A stretch of 64,000 nt of DNA from Dyadobacter psychrotolerans. Lineage in GTDB: Bacteria; Bacteroidota; Bacteroidia; Cytophagales; Spirosomataceae. The stretch lies in NCBI RefSeq assembly GCF_004349265.1, contig NZ_SMFL01000005.1, forward strand, positions 124,301-188,300, written 5' to 3'. Within the stretch, counting starts at the first letter, position 1, and each line of letters opens with the position of its first letter. The notes under the pieces are model-generated. The model had not been told where the DNA came from. It saw only the letters and a list, made by a program, of their open reading frames with translations, and did not search any database. A program made the translations under genes and the position numbers. Of the stretch, positions 51,715 to 61,080 are shown piece after piece.

Positions 51715-54700
51715 ATGAGATTTAATATAGTTTACCAAAAACTTGGTTTCGTCGGCTTGCTTTTACTAACGCTTCTTGCAGGAACAGTAAATGCACAGGA
51801 CAAATCAAAAAAATCAAAGCCTGTTAATGTCAGCCTGAAAGTGACTGATGAAATGGGAAATCCAATTCCCAAAGCGACTGTTGTTGTCGGCGAAGGTATG
51901 ATTCATACTGAAACCGATGCCAGCGGTGGCGTTAGCTTCAAAGCGTTGCCAGAGGATTTTATTTCCGTTTCTTCTTACGGATATGGCCGGAAAGTATCGT
52001 TGATTGGAGAACTGATTGAGGATAATATTGTACTTAAAAAAGCGAAACTGTTCACGACCCCGGATGATCTGGTACCAATGCCTTTTACAGAACTGAAAAG
52101 GAGAAATTTAACCGGAAATTATTATACATTGAAAACCGGAGATCTGGAACGTTATCCGAGCAATGACCTCAGGAACGTATTTGCAGGTCTGGTACCAGGG
52201 CTTGAAGTGGTGGAACGTGATGGTTCGGTAGGTCTTAATGCCGAAGAACAAAATGGTAACTTTCGTGTAACGGATAAAGTCAACTTATATTCGAGAGGAA
52301 ACAGCCCGATTTTTATCATTGACGATATTCCTGTTGATATAACCGAAATGCCACTTGACCCTCAGGAAATTGAATCTGTAACGGTTATAAAGGACATCAT
52401 TGGTAAGGCAATGCTTGGACCAAAAGGTGTAAATGGAATTATTTACATTAAAACCAAACGCGGAAGAGTTCATGAGCGTGTGATGAGTGTAAGTGCCGAA
52501 CAGGGTGTAAGCAGCATCGATCGCTTTCCGGGGTGGGCTTCTGGTGCAGATTATGCAAGACTGAACAACACTGCAAGAACAAACAGCGGGTTGACACCGT
52601 TATACGATGAAACGGCGATCAGTGAATATGCCAAGAATGATCCCTATAGTTTTAAATATCCAAGCGTTGACTTCCGCAACCTGCTACTGAAGAATACCAA
52701 AACCTTTACACGGGCTAACTTGTCGTCTATGGGAGGTAACGAAACGGTTCAGTACAATGCTTATTTAGGATACAATGGCGAGGGCGATATTTATAAAATC
52801 GGCAGCAAGTCGGATTACCACAGGGTCAACGTTCGTTCAAACATTGATATCAAAGTAAACGAATTGATTAAGGTAAAATTTGACTTTTTTGGAGGGATGA
52901 CCATCCGTCGGTCTCCGAACTATGGCTACAACTCAAACTTTACCAATGAGGATGGAAATACCAACACGGCCCTGGATCTTGTTGAGTTTAATACGGTTTT
53001 AAATGAGACTATCAACACGCCTCCGATCGCTTTTCCGATTTATGCTGCGTTTGGTGACAATCCGGTAGCACCATGGTATGCTGTGAGTTCCAATACGTCT
53101 TACCGGCAAAACCCTATTGGAAACATCATGCACAACGGATATTACACCGAAACAGGTCGTACGGGTGCTTCCAACCTTACATTCGAATATGACTTGAAAG
53201 AGTTGATACCTGGACTCAAATCCAAAACATTTGTAGGTTTCAACGTTTACAACAGTGTTCGGATCGGAAAGGCAGAAGACTATATCGCTTACGTGGTTGT
53301 TCCGGGAGTTACCGCCAGCGGTGCTGATACGGTAAGGCTGAACAAAGTGCACGACGGAACTGATATGTCTGGACAGGAGAAACTACATGATTATTATTCT
53401 CAGCGTTTTGTCATTTATGAAAACCTTAGTTATCAGAAAGCCTGGGATGCACACGATGTACAGGTTGGTCTGACTTACTATCTGGGTAAAAACTCTCGTA
53501 ATGGTATCGAAGAACCACAGCGCTTGCAAAATGCAATTTTCACAGGAACATATTCTTTCAAAGACAAATACATCTTCCAGAGTGTAGTAAACTATGCGGG
53601 AACTTATGGTTTTGATAAAGGTAAAAGGTATGCTACTTTCCCATCCGTTGGCTTAGGCTGGGTATTATCTGAGGAAGGTTTTTTATCAGATGTTAAATCT
53701 GTAAATTATCTTAAACTTCGCGCAGAAGCAGGGATTCTGGGTTTTGAAGGTAACCCTCCTGCATTTTCATATCTGGACAGATGGAGCGTGAACTCAACCG
53801 GATCTGCATTTGGTCCCTACACAACCAATCAGTGGTTTGGAAGCAACACAGATAACCAGGTTTACAGAACCGTTCCGGCACGTATCGGAAATCCTGATCT
53901 TACCTGGGAGAAACGTAAGGAGTTCAGTGTAGGTGTGGATGCTTTGCTTTTTAACAGCAAACTTTCAGCAGAAATTAGCTATTACAATAACCTTCGTGAC
54001 GGTATTATTGTACAGCAGGCAGCAAACACAATTCCTTACACGGCCGGTGTTTCCAACGCGAGACCTTACATCAATGCCAACAAGCTTAGATTCAAGGGGG
54101 TAGAGTTAGGTCTTCAGTACTCTGACAAAATTGGTGCTTTGAAGTTCTCGGTTGGTGGAAATGCTTCCATTCAAAACAGCAAAGTGCTACAATGGAACGA
54201 ACCTAGTTACCGCTTTGATTACCAACGCAGAACAGGTTCAACCACTGATGCCTATTTCGGACAAACATACATTGGCAAATTCGCTACCGATGCAGAAACC
54301 AGAATTGTCCCTCAGATCTATGACGAAACCCTGAAAGCCGGTGATTTGAAATACAAAGACATGAATAATGACGGCATCATAGACGACAATGATTCCAGTC
54401 CGATCGGTCACACATCTCCAAGGTTGATTTACTCTGTAAATCTGAGATTAAACTTCAAAAACTTCGAACTTGTAGGTATTGGTAACGGACGGGCATTTTA
54501 TGATATCCCTATGACCAACAAGTATTTCCAGAACGGTTGGGATAACAACAATTACTCCAATTTTGTAAGAGACAATATCGATGGTGCTTACCCACGTCTA
54601 ACTTATCAGAAAGTAAACAACAATTTCGTAGGATCGAACTTCTGGTTAAGAGACGGCGGATTCTTCAAAATCCAGAATGTTGAACTTGCTTATAACGTAC

Positions 54701-54873
54701 CGTTGATTAATGGAAATGTAATAGGCGCGCGTGGTATCCGTCTGTATGTTCGCGGAGCAAATCTGCTGACTGTTTCAAAAATAAAGGATGTTGATCCTGA
54801 ATCAATCAATTCAGGAGTTACAGTTTATCCATTGTTTAAAACATTTACTGCCGGTATTAAACTTACATTCTAA
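51715..54873 (+). CDS. Divergent SusC/RagA TonB-dependent transporter (pair 2)
   Basis: A 1052-residue outer-membrane transporter. I start at the ATG at 51715, after the susD stop; the longer frame would overlap it. Signal peptide ends GTVNAQ. The carboxypeptidase-regulatory-like domain (VSLKVTDEMGNPIPKATVVVG) is followed by no EEVVVVGYG motif. Plug motifs are altered: LYSRGNSPIFIIDDIPVD for the usual IRG..PLYVIDGVP, and VTVIKDIIGKAMLGPKGVNG for the usual LKDASATAIYGARAANG. The barrel ends FTAGIKLTF. It is still clearly a SusC, and its own SusD starts 11 bp downstream. Divergence suggests altered energy coupling or cargo. Confidence 0.92.
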   Translation: MRFNIVYQKLGFVGLLLLTLLAGTVNAQDKSKKSKPVNVSLKVTDEMGNPIPKATVVVGEGMIHTETDASGGVSFKALPEDFISVSSYGYGRKVSLIGELIEDNIVLKKAKLFTTPDDLVPMPFTELKRRNLTGNYYTLKTGDLERYPSNDLRNVFAGLVPGLEVVERDGSVGLNAEEQNGNFRVTDKVNLYSRGNSPIFIIDDIPVDITEMPLDPQEIESVTVIKDIIGKAMLGPKGVNGIIYIKTKRGRVHERVMSVSAEQGVSSIDRFPGWASGADYARLNNTARTNSGLTPLYDETAISEYAKNDPYSFKYPSVDFRNLLLKNTKTFTRANLSSMGGNETVQYNAYLGYNGEGDIYKIGSKSDYHRVNVRSNIDIKVNELIKVKFDFFGGMTIRRSPNYGYNSNFTNEDGNTNTALDLVEFNTVLNETINTPPIAFPIYAAFGDNPVAPWYAVSSNTSYRQNPIGNIMHNGYYTETGRTGASNLTFEYDLKELIPGLKSKTFVGFNVYNSVRIGKAEDYIAYVVVPGVTASGADTVRLNKVHDGTDMSGQEKLHDYYSQRFVIYENLSYQKAWDAHDVQVGLTYYLGKNSRNGIEEPQRLQNAIFTGTYSFKDKYIFQSVVNYAGTYGFDKGKRYATFPSVGLGWVLSEEGFLSDVKSVNYLKLRAEAGILGFEGNPPAFSYLDRWSVNSTGSAFGPYTTNQWFGSNTDNQVYRTVPARIGNPDLTWEKRKEFSVGVDALLFNSKLSAEISYYNNLRDGIIVQQAANTIPYTAGVSNARPYINANKLRFKGVELGLQYSDKIGALKFSVGGNASIQNSKVLQWNEPSYRFDYQRRTGSTTDAYFGQTYIGKFATDAETRIVPQIYDETLKAGDLKYKDMNNDGIIDDNDSSPIGHTSPRLIYSVNLRLNFKNFELVGIGNGRAFYDIPMTNKYFQNGWDNNNYSNFVRDNIDGAYPRLTYQKVNNNFVGSNFWLRDGGFFKIQNVELAYNVPLINGNVIGARGIRLYVRGANLLTVSKIKDVDPESINSGVTVYPLFKTFTAGIKLTF

Positions 54874-54884
54874 TCAGAATTGCT

Positions 54885-56681
54885 ATGAATTTCAGAACAA
54901 TATATAAAAGCGTACTTTCCCTGGCTCTGGTGAGCGTTTCGCTGGTTTCATGTAAGGATTATCTGGACCCCTATCCAAATGGTAACCGTACCAGCGACGA
55001 TATCTGGAGGTATCAGGACATGGTACAGGGATTGGTTGGGAACTGTTATGAAAACATGACCCGTGAATACAACAACAATGAGGGCGTGTACCTTGATGGT
55101 GCCACGGACGATGTAGTAATCACATCCACTACCAATGCTATTGCCAGAATGGCAGTTGGTGCTTTACCAACGAGCCAGGATCCTTTCCTGACTTATTGGG
55201 ACCGAGACTACCGCTCTATCTATCAGGTAAATCTTTTTCTGAAAGACCGTCGCGGTTACAATACGCGCTTCCTCGTAAATCAGCATCTGGACAGTCTGGT
55301 AAAAAATCGTCTTCAGGGTGAAGCATTTGCCATTCGTGCCTGGTTTCAGTGGGATCTTTTACAAAAATTTGGGGGAAAGGGTAGCGATGGCCAGCTTTTG
55401 GGCTTTCCGATTGTATTGGAGCCACAGGATATTTCAAAGGAAGTAAATCTTGTTCGTAACACTTATGATGAATGTGTGAAACAGATTTTGGCGGATTGTG
55501 ATTCGGCATATAAATATCTGCCGATTGCTCACCGCGACTTTCTGGTGCCGAACATTAATGACCGTGCGTATGCTGGCGCACGTTACTGGGGACGTTTTGA
55601 TGGAATTTCTACACGTGCTATAAAAGCAATGGTATATTTAACCTGGGCAAGTCCACGGTTCAATCCAGGAAATGATGTGACACGCTGGGACATGGCAGCC
55701 AAGTTTGCCAAAGAGGTAATGGACTTTAAACTCAAGACCGATGCAGTTACCAATGGTTTCGGACCTGCAAAAGCGGTGAACTGGTTTGATCCTAACTTTG
55801 GCGGTATTGTCTTTGCATCCAGATACAACAATGCCAATGACGCCATGGAAAGGATGTTTTATCCGGCAGGCTTTCAGGGAACAGGTGCCGTAGGTGCAAC
55901 GCAGGAACTGGTTGATGCCTTTCCAATGAAAAATGGATATCCTATCACCGATCCTAAAAGTTTGTATGATCCTGCAAAACCGTATGATAACCGGGATCCG
56001 CGTTTTTATGCCACGATCTTTCATAATACTGCCAAAGCTGTCAAGATCAATACAACGACAACGATGTACACTTTTGAAAACTGGCTTGGTGCAAAAGATG
56101 CAGCAGGACCTGCCAACATCAGCCGCACCAACTATCATATTAAAAAGATGGTTTTCATGGGGCTGAATTTCAGTGATAACTCTGTAAACAGACAACCTCA
56201 CTTCAAGATTTACATTCGCTGGGAGCACATGGTACTTGCTTTTGCAGAAGCAGCTAATCAGGTGGAAGGGCCTTTGGGAAGTAAATATGGCCTTTCGGCC
56301 AAAGATGCAATGGCATACATCCGTAACAAAAATAACACCGACGGGGGCAAAGGTTTTACAACCGATCCCTACCTGACGGAAGTTTCTGCCGCAGGAAAAG
56401 CTGCTTATAATGAATTTGTTAAAAATGAAAGAAGATTAGAGCTTTGTTTCGAAGGACAGCGCTTCTTTGATATCCGTCGCTGGTCAACAAACCTGACCGA
56501 CATCAACAAGCCGGTACACAGGCCTAGTATTACCAGAAATGCAGACGGAACATTTACTTACAAACTTAATGAAACCGTTGAAGGACGCGTATTTTCATCA
56601 GCTTATCTGCCTATCCCGTATGCTGAAATGCTGAATATGAGCAAGCTGGTTCAGAATGAAGGTTGGGACGCCTGGAAATAA
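54885..56681 (+). CDS. SusD/RagB-family binding lipoprotein (pair 2)
   Basis: A 598-residue surface lipoprotein with a lipobox ending at Cys23 (LVSC). SusD motifs: LQGEAFAIRAWFQWDLLQKFGG, RWEHMVLAFAEAANQVEG, NERRLELCFEGQRFFDIRRWSTN and LPIPYAEMLNMSKLVQNEGW. It pairs with the divergent SusC just upstream. A hairpin lies immediately downstream of its stop, possibly stabilising the upstream mRNA. Confidence 0.94.
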   Translation: MNFRTIYKSVLSLALVSVSLVSCKDYLDPYPNGNRTSDDIWRYQDMVQGLVGNCYENMTREYNNNEGVYLDGATDDVVITSTTNAIARMAVGALPTSQDPFLTYWDRDYRSIYQVNLFLKDRRGYNTRFLVNQHLDSLVKNRLQGEAFAIRAWFQWDLLQKFGGKGSDGQLLGFPIVLEPQDISKEVNLVRNTYDECVKQILADCDSAYKYLPIAHRDFLVPNINDRAYAGARYWGRFDGISTRAIKAMVYLTWASPRFNPGNDVTRWDMAAKFAKEVMDFKLKTDAVTNGFGPAKAVNWFDPNFGGIVFASRYNNANDAMERMFYPAGFQGTGAVGATQELVDAFPMKNGYPITDPKSLYDPAKPYDNRDPRFYATIFHNTAKAVKINTTTTMYTFENWLGAKDAAGPANISRTNYHIKKMVFMGLNFSDNSVNRQPHFKIYIRWEHMVLAFAEAANQVEGPLGSKYGLSAKDAMAYIRNKNNTDGGKGFTTDPYLTEVSAAGKAAYNEFVKNERRLELCFEGQRFFDIRRWSTNLTDINKPVHRPSITRNADGTFTYKLNETVEGRVFSSAYLPIPYAEMLNMSKLVQNEGWDAWK

Positions 56682-56687
56682 ACTTAT

Positions 56688-56725
56688 TGTCTGTCTGCCG
56701 ACTAACATAGAACGGCGGACAGACA
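56688..56725 (+). other. 13-bp-stem hairpin inside the operon
   Basis: TGTCTGTCTGCCG (56688-56700) pairs with CGGCGGACAGACA (56713-56725) with one G-T wobble and a 12-nt loop, just after the pair-2 susD stop. No U-tract follows, so it more likely protects mRNA ends or partly attenuates than terminates. Confidence 0.65.
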
Positions 56726-56750
56726 GCTAAACAATATGAAAATATTATAT

Positions 56751-57716
56751 ATGAAAAAGATCATAATAGCAGCTCTGTTTCTCTCGGTAGCCATGACATC
56801 CTGCTACAAGGACTACATTGAGGATTTTGATTACACTTCGATCTACTTCCCGTATCAGGCTGATGTGAGAACATTTGTGGTGGGAGAAGGCATGAAAATT
56901 GAAGTTGGAGCGGCATTGGCCGGGCTTCGTGAAAACAGACAAAACAGGATCGTCAATTTCACGATGGACAATAGCCTCATCAATGCCAACATTCTGGCAG
57001 CGATGAAAGTCGGAGCCGGGTATATTAAGGATGCAGTCGCTACTGTGACTGCTCTAAAGCCGATACCGACGACCTATTTCACGATTTCCGACAACAGTAA
57101 AATGGAAATAAAAGCAGGTAATCACATGGGGTCTGTGTTGATCAAAGCTGACTCTGCTGCTTTTCTTAAAGATACAGCAACCTTGTTTCCGGTGTATGCT
57201 TTACCCTTTTATATCACTTCTGCTGATGCGGATTCTGTACGTGCAGCAAAAAGATCGGTAGTCGTTGCGCTAAAATATGAGAACATGTTATTTGGAAATT
57301 ACTGGCATGGAGGAGTAACGGTAGTTAAAGATGCAACCGGTAAAGTGGTAAAAACGACAAACTACTATACAACAATTCCTACGCCCGAGATTAAAATCAT
57401 GAACCTGAAAACGGTTGCGCCAAATGCTTTGATAACCAATAAAATCAGTGATCAGACGGGTTCTTTAAAGCTTACTTTAAATGGTGGAACGATCACAGTG
57501 AGCCAGGCAAACGGATCAGCAGTGAAGGTTGAGCCAGACGGCGAAAGTACCTTTAACCGATCAAAATTATTGCAGGACAGAAGGATTTATCTCAAGTACA
57601 AATATACCAATGCGGACGGAACAACGTCCTTCGCAACCGACACACTAACCTTCCGTAACCGTATCCGTGATGGTGTGAATGAATGGCAGGATGAGAATCC
57701 GGATAACTATAAGTGA
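56751..57716 (+). CDS. Surface lipoprotein, DUF1735/DUF4361-like (accessory to pair 2)
   Basis: A 321-residue lipoprotein; the ATG at 56751 gives MKKIIIAALFLSVAMTSC with the lipobox Cys18. The N-terminal half (IYFPYQADVRTFVVGEGMKIEVGAALAGLREN) is typical of DUF1735, a beta-sandwich found in surface glycan-binding proteins of Sus-type loci. The second half (about 190-321, ENMLFGNYWHGGVTVVKD to FRNRIRDGVNEWQDENPDNYK) resembles DUF4361. Such proteins probably help bind substrate at the cell surface. Position after pair 2 supports that role. Domain names are from memory. Confidence 0.75.
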   Translation: MKKIIIAALFLSVAMTSCYKDYIEDFDYTSIYFPYQADVRTFVVGEGMKIEVGAALAGLRENRQNRIVNFTMDNSLINANILAAMKVGAGYIKDAVATVTALKPIPTTYFTISDNSKMEIKAGNHMGSVLIKADSAAFLKDTATLFPVYALPFYITSADADSVRAAKRSVVVALKYENMLFGNYWHGGVTVVKDATGKVVKTTNYYTTIPTPEIKIMNLKTVAPNALITNKISDQTGSLKLTLNGGTITVSQANGSAVKVEPDGESTFNRSKLLQDRRIYLKYKYTNADGTTSFATDTLTFRNRIRDGVNEWQDENPDNYK

Positions 57717-57949
57717 CCCTCTGAGTTAATTCCAGAATAAAATTGGAATTGGAATAAAATTTTTTAACATGATTTTAATAGCGCCCTGGAACGCCTTAAT
57801 TGGTGATTTTCAGGGCTTTAATGGTTTGTCTACTGTTGAAATTATACAATTCTGATAAAAATTAGTTTTTGGCTAAGTCAGGGTTGGTGGTACAATATGC
57901 GTCAAGTCAGAATAACTATAAATGTTTTAATAACCTCAAAATTGAGTCT
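57717..57949. other. Intergenic region before the third SusCD pair
   Basis: 233 bp, by far the largest gap in the SusCD array, so it may carry a separate promoter for pair 3. It has a weak hairpin (ATTCCA near 57727, TGGAAT near 57745) and GCCCTG (57783-57788) with CAGGGC (57811-57816), possibly a leaky terminator. No certain promoter identified. Confidence 0.45.
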
Positions 57950-60900
57950 ATGAAAAAATCTTTTACGAGTCTTGGATGGGGAGGGTTGGCGATTACGTCG
58001 CTACTCTGGCTGTTTGCAGCTATTCCCGCAGAGGCGAAAGGGACAGTCCTGAAAAGGATCAGGCGTGAATCGGTTATGGCGGTAACTGTTACCGGTAAGG
58101 TAACCGATGATAAGGGGGGAGGATTGCCCGGAGTGAACGTAGTTGAAAAAGGAACCGCAAACGGAACCTCTACGGACGCCAACGGAGAATACAAAATTAC
58201 AGTGGCAGGACCAACCTCTGTATTAACTTTCAGCTTCATCGGCTTTGTGTCGCAGGAGGCAGTAGTCGAAAGCAAAACCGCGATAAGCATTCAGCTGGTC
58301 GCTGAGGATAAGTCGCTGGACGAAGTAATCGTTGTCGGTTACGGAACACAGAAAAAAGTAAATGTAACCGGCGCGGTATCGTCTATTAAAATAGATGATA
58401 AAATCACCAACCGTTCGCTTTCCAACGTTTCTTCCGGTCTTGCAGGTCTTGTCCCCGGACTTGCTGTTACGCAGTCTACCGGTATGGCAGGCCGTAACAA
58501 TGCGTCGTTGATCATTCGTGGTCTTGGAACGGTAAACAATGCAAGTCCGCTTGTGGTTGTGGATGGTATGCCTGATGTGGATATCAACCGTATCAACATG
58601 AACGACATCGAAACGATTTCCGTTTTGAAAGATGCAACATCTTCTTCCGTTTACGGATCAAGAGCAGCAAACGGTGTAATTCTGATCACGACCAAATCTG
58701 GTAAAGGACAGGAAAAAGCATCCATTAATTATTCGGGAAATTACGCAGTACAGGTGCCGACAAAGGCGTACGGCTTCCTTGCAGATTATCCACGGGCGCT
58801 GTCTTTACATCAGCGGGCTGCTGCGGTTAACACGCTTCGTTCCAACTACAATTTCCGTGATGGAACAATCGATCAGTGGATGGCTTTGGGAATGATTGAT
58901 CCGGTTGCTTATCCAAACACGGATTGGTGGGATGTGATCATGCGTAACGGAAGAATCCAAAACCATAACTTATCTGCTTCCGGTGGCGGTGATAAATCCA
59001 ACTTTTTTATATCGGTGGGTGTGATGGATGAAAAGGGTCTTCAGATCAATAACGACTTTAAACGTTATAACGCCCGTTTTAACTACGATTACAAAATTCG
59101 CAAAAACATCAATACCGGTGTTAAATTCCAGGGTAACTGGTCTAAACTGACTTACGCACTGGAAGATGGTTTTACGGATGATGACGCTTCCAACACTGCC
59201 GGCTTTGACTTACAGTATGCAATTGCCGGAACATTACCTTACGATCCTGTGACCGGAAACTATGGCGGTGTTATGGCTTACAATGAAGATCCGCAGGCTT
59301 ATAACCCTTATACTGTTTATGTTAACAACCTGAACCGTCAAAACCGTCAGGAAGCTAACACAAGCATGTATCTGGATTGGACGCCAATTGAGGGACTGAC
59401 GGCAAGAGTGGATTACGCGCTGAATTACTACAATCAATTTCGCTACACGGCTAATATTCCTAACCAGTCCTATAACTTCCAGACAAACTCTTTTGGAAGC
59501 CGTCTTTTTGTAGCAGCAAATGCCGGTGTAGGTAACTTCACAAATACAGGTTATAAAACGATGTTAACCGGGCGTTTGAACTACAATAAAACCATTGCAA
59601 AAAACCATGAGATCGGTGGATTGTTTGTTTACAGCGAAGAATACTGGTACGACCGTTACCAGGCTTCTTCAAGAAATGATCGTTTATATCCTACCTTGCA
59701 TGAAGTTGATGCGGCACTAACCGACATTCAGTCGACAAGTGGTAATTCAAGTACGGAAGGTTTGCGTTCTTATATTGGCCGGGTAAACTACTCTGCTTAC
59801 GATAAATATCTTTTGGAGGTTAACTTCCGTTCGGATGGATCATCTAAATTCTTGCCAGGCAGCCAATTTGGGTTTTTTCCGTCTGCGGCTCTGGGATGGA
59901 GATTTTCAGAAGAGAATTTTATCAGCAGTTTCACCAACAAATTCCTGACCAACGGTAAACTTCGTGCTTCTTACGGATCGCTGGGAAATAACAGTGGCGT
60001 TGACCGTTATGAGCAGCAATCAACACTTGCAGCCAGCAACTATATGGTTGGCGGAGTTATTTCAAAAGGTTTTGTAAACAGAAAACTCGTAAACAAAGAC
60101 CTTTCATGGGAAACAACCAAGGTGTTGAATATCGGTATTGATCTCGGGTTTCTTAATAACAAGCTGACTGCTGAAATTGACTATTATGATCGCTTGACTA
60201 CGGGCATGAACCGGCCGTCTGAAATGTCTATTTTGTTGACAGGTGCTTATGATGCACCACGTAGAAACATCGGTAACCTGCGTAACCGTGGTATCGAGGG
60301 TAATTTGATGTGGAGAGATACAAAAGGACAAATCAACTATGTTGTCAACCTGAATGCTTCGTACAACCGGACCAACCTTGAATCCTGGAACGAATTCCTT
60401 GGAAAGGGATACACGTTTTTGAATATGCCTTATCACTTCCTGTACACCTATGAGGACAAGGGAATTGCTCAAACCTGGCAGGATGTTTACAATGCAACGC
60501 CACAGGGTGCATCCCCAGGCGATATTCTGAGAGAGGATGTAAACGGCGACGGCAGAATTGATGCTAACGATAAAGTTGCATATCCTAATATTCAGCGCGA
60601 CAGACCAACAGCAAACTTCTCAGTGAACACCAATGTGTCCTGGAAAGGCTTTGATGTGACCTTTCTTGTAACAGCCGCTACCGGCCGGAAAGATTACTGG
60701 CTGAATAACTATAACAACACTTCCATCGGAACGCAGCGTTACGCTTCAACAGCCGCTCACCAGACTAATCCCTGGACAGTTGAAAACAGAGATGGTGCAT
60801 GGCCAAGGCTGAACGGAAACGCAAACAGGGAAGAAACAACTTTCTGGCTTGATAACCTGAATTTCATCCGTTTCAAAAACCTTCAGATCGGTTATAACGT

Positions 60901-61075
60901 GCCATCTCCGATACTTCGTAAGATAGGAATCAGCAATTTGCGTGTGTTTGGATCCACTGAGAACCTGGCCACTTTTACAAAGTTTCGCGGTCTTGATCCT
61001 GAAATGGCTGGTAACAGAAGCGATGCTTATCCTTTGAACAAATCCTATTCAGTTGGTATCAATATAGGACTATAA
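57950..61075 (+). CDS. SusC/RagA TonB-dependent transporter (pair 3)
   Basis: A 1041-residue outer-membrane transporter. Start taken at 57950 (MKKSFTSLGWGG), giving a signal peptide ending IPAEAKG; the frame is open further upstream without signal-like sequence. Carboxypeptidase-regulatory-like domain VTVTGKVTDDKGGGLPGVNVV, TonB-box-like LDEVIVVGYG, plug with IIRGLGTVNNASPLVVVDG and ISVLKDATSSSVYGSRAANG, then the barrel ending SVGINIGL. No STN domain. Its regulatory-like domain is much like that of the first SusC. Its SusD starts 5 bp downstream. Confidence 0.94.
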   Translation: MKKSFTSLGWGGLAITSLLWLFAAIPAEAKGTVLKRIRRESVMAVTVTGKVTDDKGGGLPGVNVVEKGTANGTSTDANGEYKITVAGPTSVLTFSFIGFVSQEAVVESKTAISIQLVAEDKSLDEVIVVGYGTQKKVNVTGAVSSIKIDDKITNRSLSNVSSGLAGLVPGLAVTQSTGMAGRNNASLIIRGLGTVNNASPLVVVDGMPDVDINRINMNDIETISVLKDATSSSVYGSRAANGVILITTKSGKGQEKASINYSGNYAVQVPTKAYGFLADYPRALSLHQRAAAVNTLRSNYNFRDGTIDQWMALGMIDPVAYPNTDWWDVIMRNGRIQNHNLSASGGGDKSNFFISVGVMDEKGLQINNDFKRYNARFNYDYKIRKNINTGVKFQGNWSKLTYALEDGFTDDDASNTAGFDLQYAIAGTLPYDPVTGNYGGVMAYNEDPQAYNPYTVYVNNLNRQNRQEANTSMYLDWTPIEGLTARVDYALNYYNQFRYTANIPNQSYNFQTNSFGSRLFVAANAGVGNFTNTGYKTMLTGRLNYNKTIAKNHEIGGLFVYSEEYWYDRYQASSRNDRLYPTLHEVDAALTDIQSTSGNSSTEGLRSYIGRVNYSAYDKYLLEVNFRSDGSSKFLPGSQFGFFPSAALGWRFSEENFISSFTNKFLTNGKLRASYGSLGNNSGVDRYEQQSTLAASNYMVGGVISKGFVNRKLVNKDLSWETTKVLNIGIDLGFLNNKLTAEIDYYDRLTTGMNRPSEMSILLTGAYDAPRRNIGNLRNRGIEGNLMWRDTKGQINYVVNLNASYNRTNLESWNEFLGKGYTFLNMPYHFLYTYEDKGIAQTWQDVYNATPQGASPGDILREDVNGDGRIDANDKVAYPNIQRDRPTANFSVNTNVSWKGFDVTFLVTAATGRKDYWLNNYNNTSIGTQRYASTAAHQTNPWTVENRDGAWPRLNGNANREETTFWLDNLNFIRFKNLQIGYNVPSPILRKIGISNLRVFGSTENLATFTKFRGLDPEMAGNRSDAYPLNKSYSVGINIGL

Positions 61076-61080
61076 AGATT

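Noticed and set aside
55638-56228. 196-codon open frame antisense to the pair-2 susD gene
   Set aside because: Overlaps a clear SusD coding region entirely and has no recognisable motifs.
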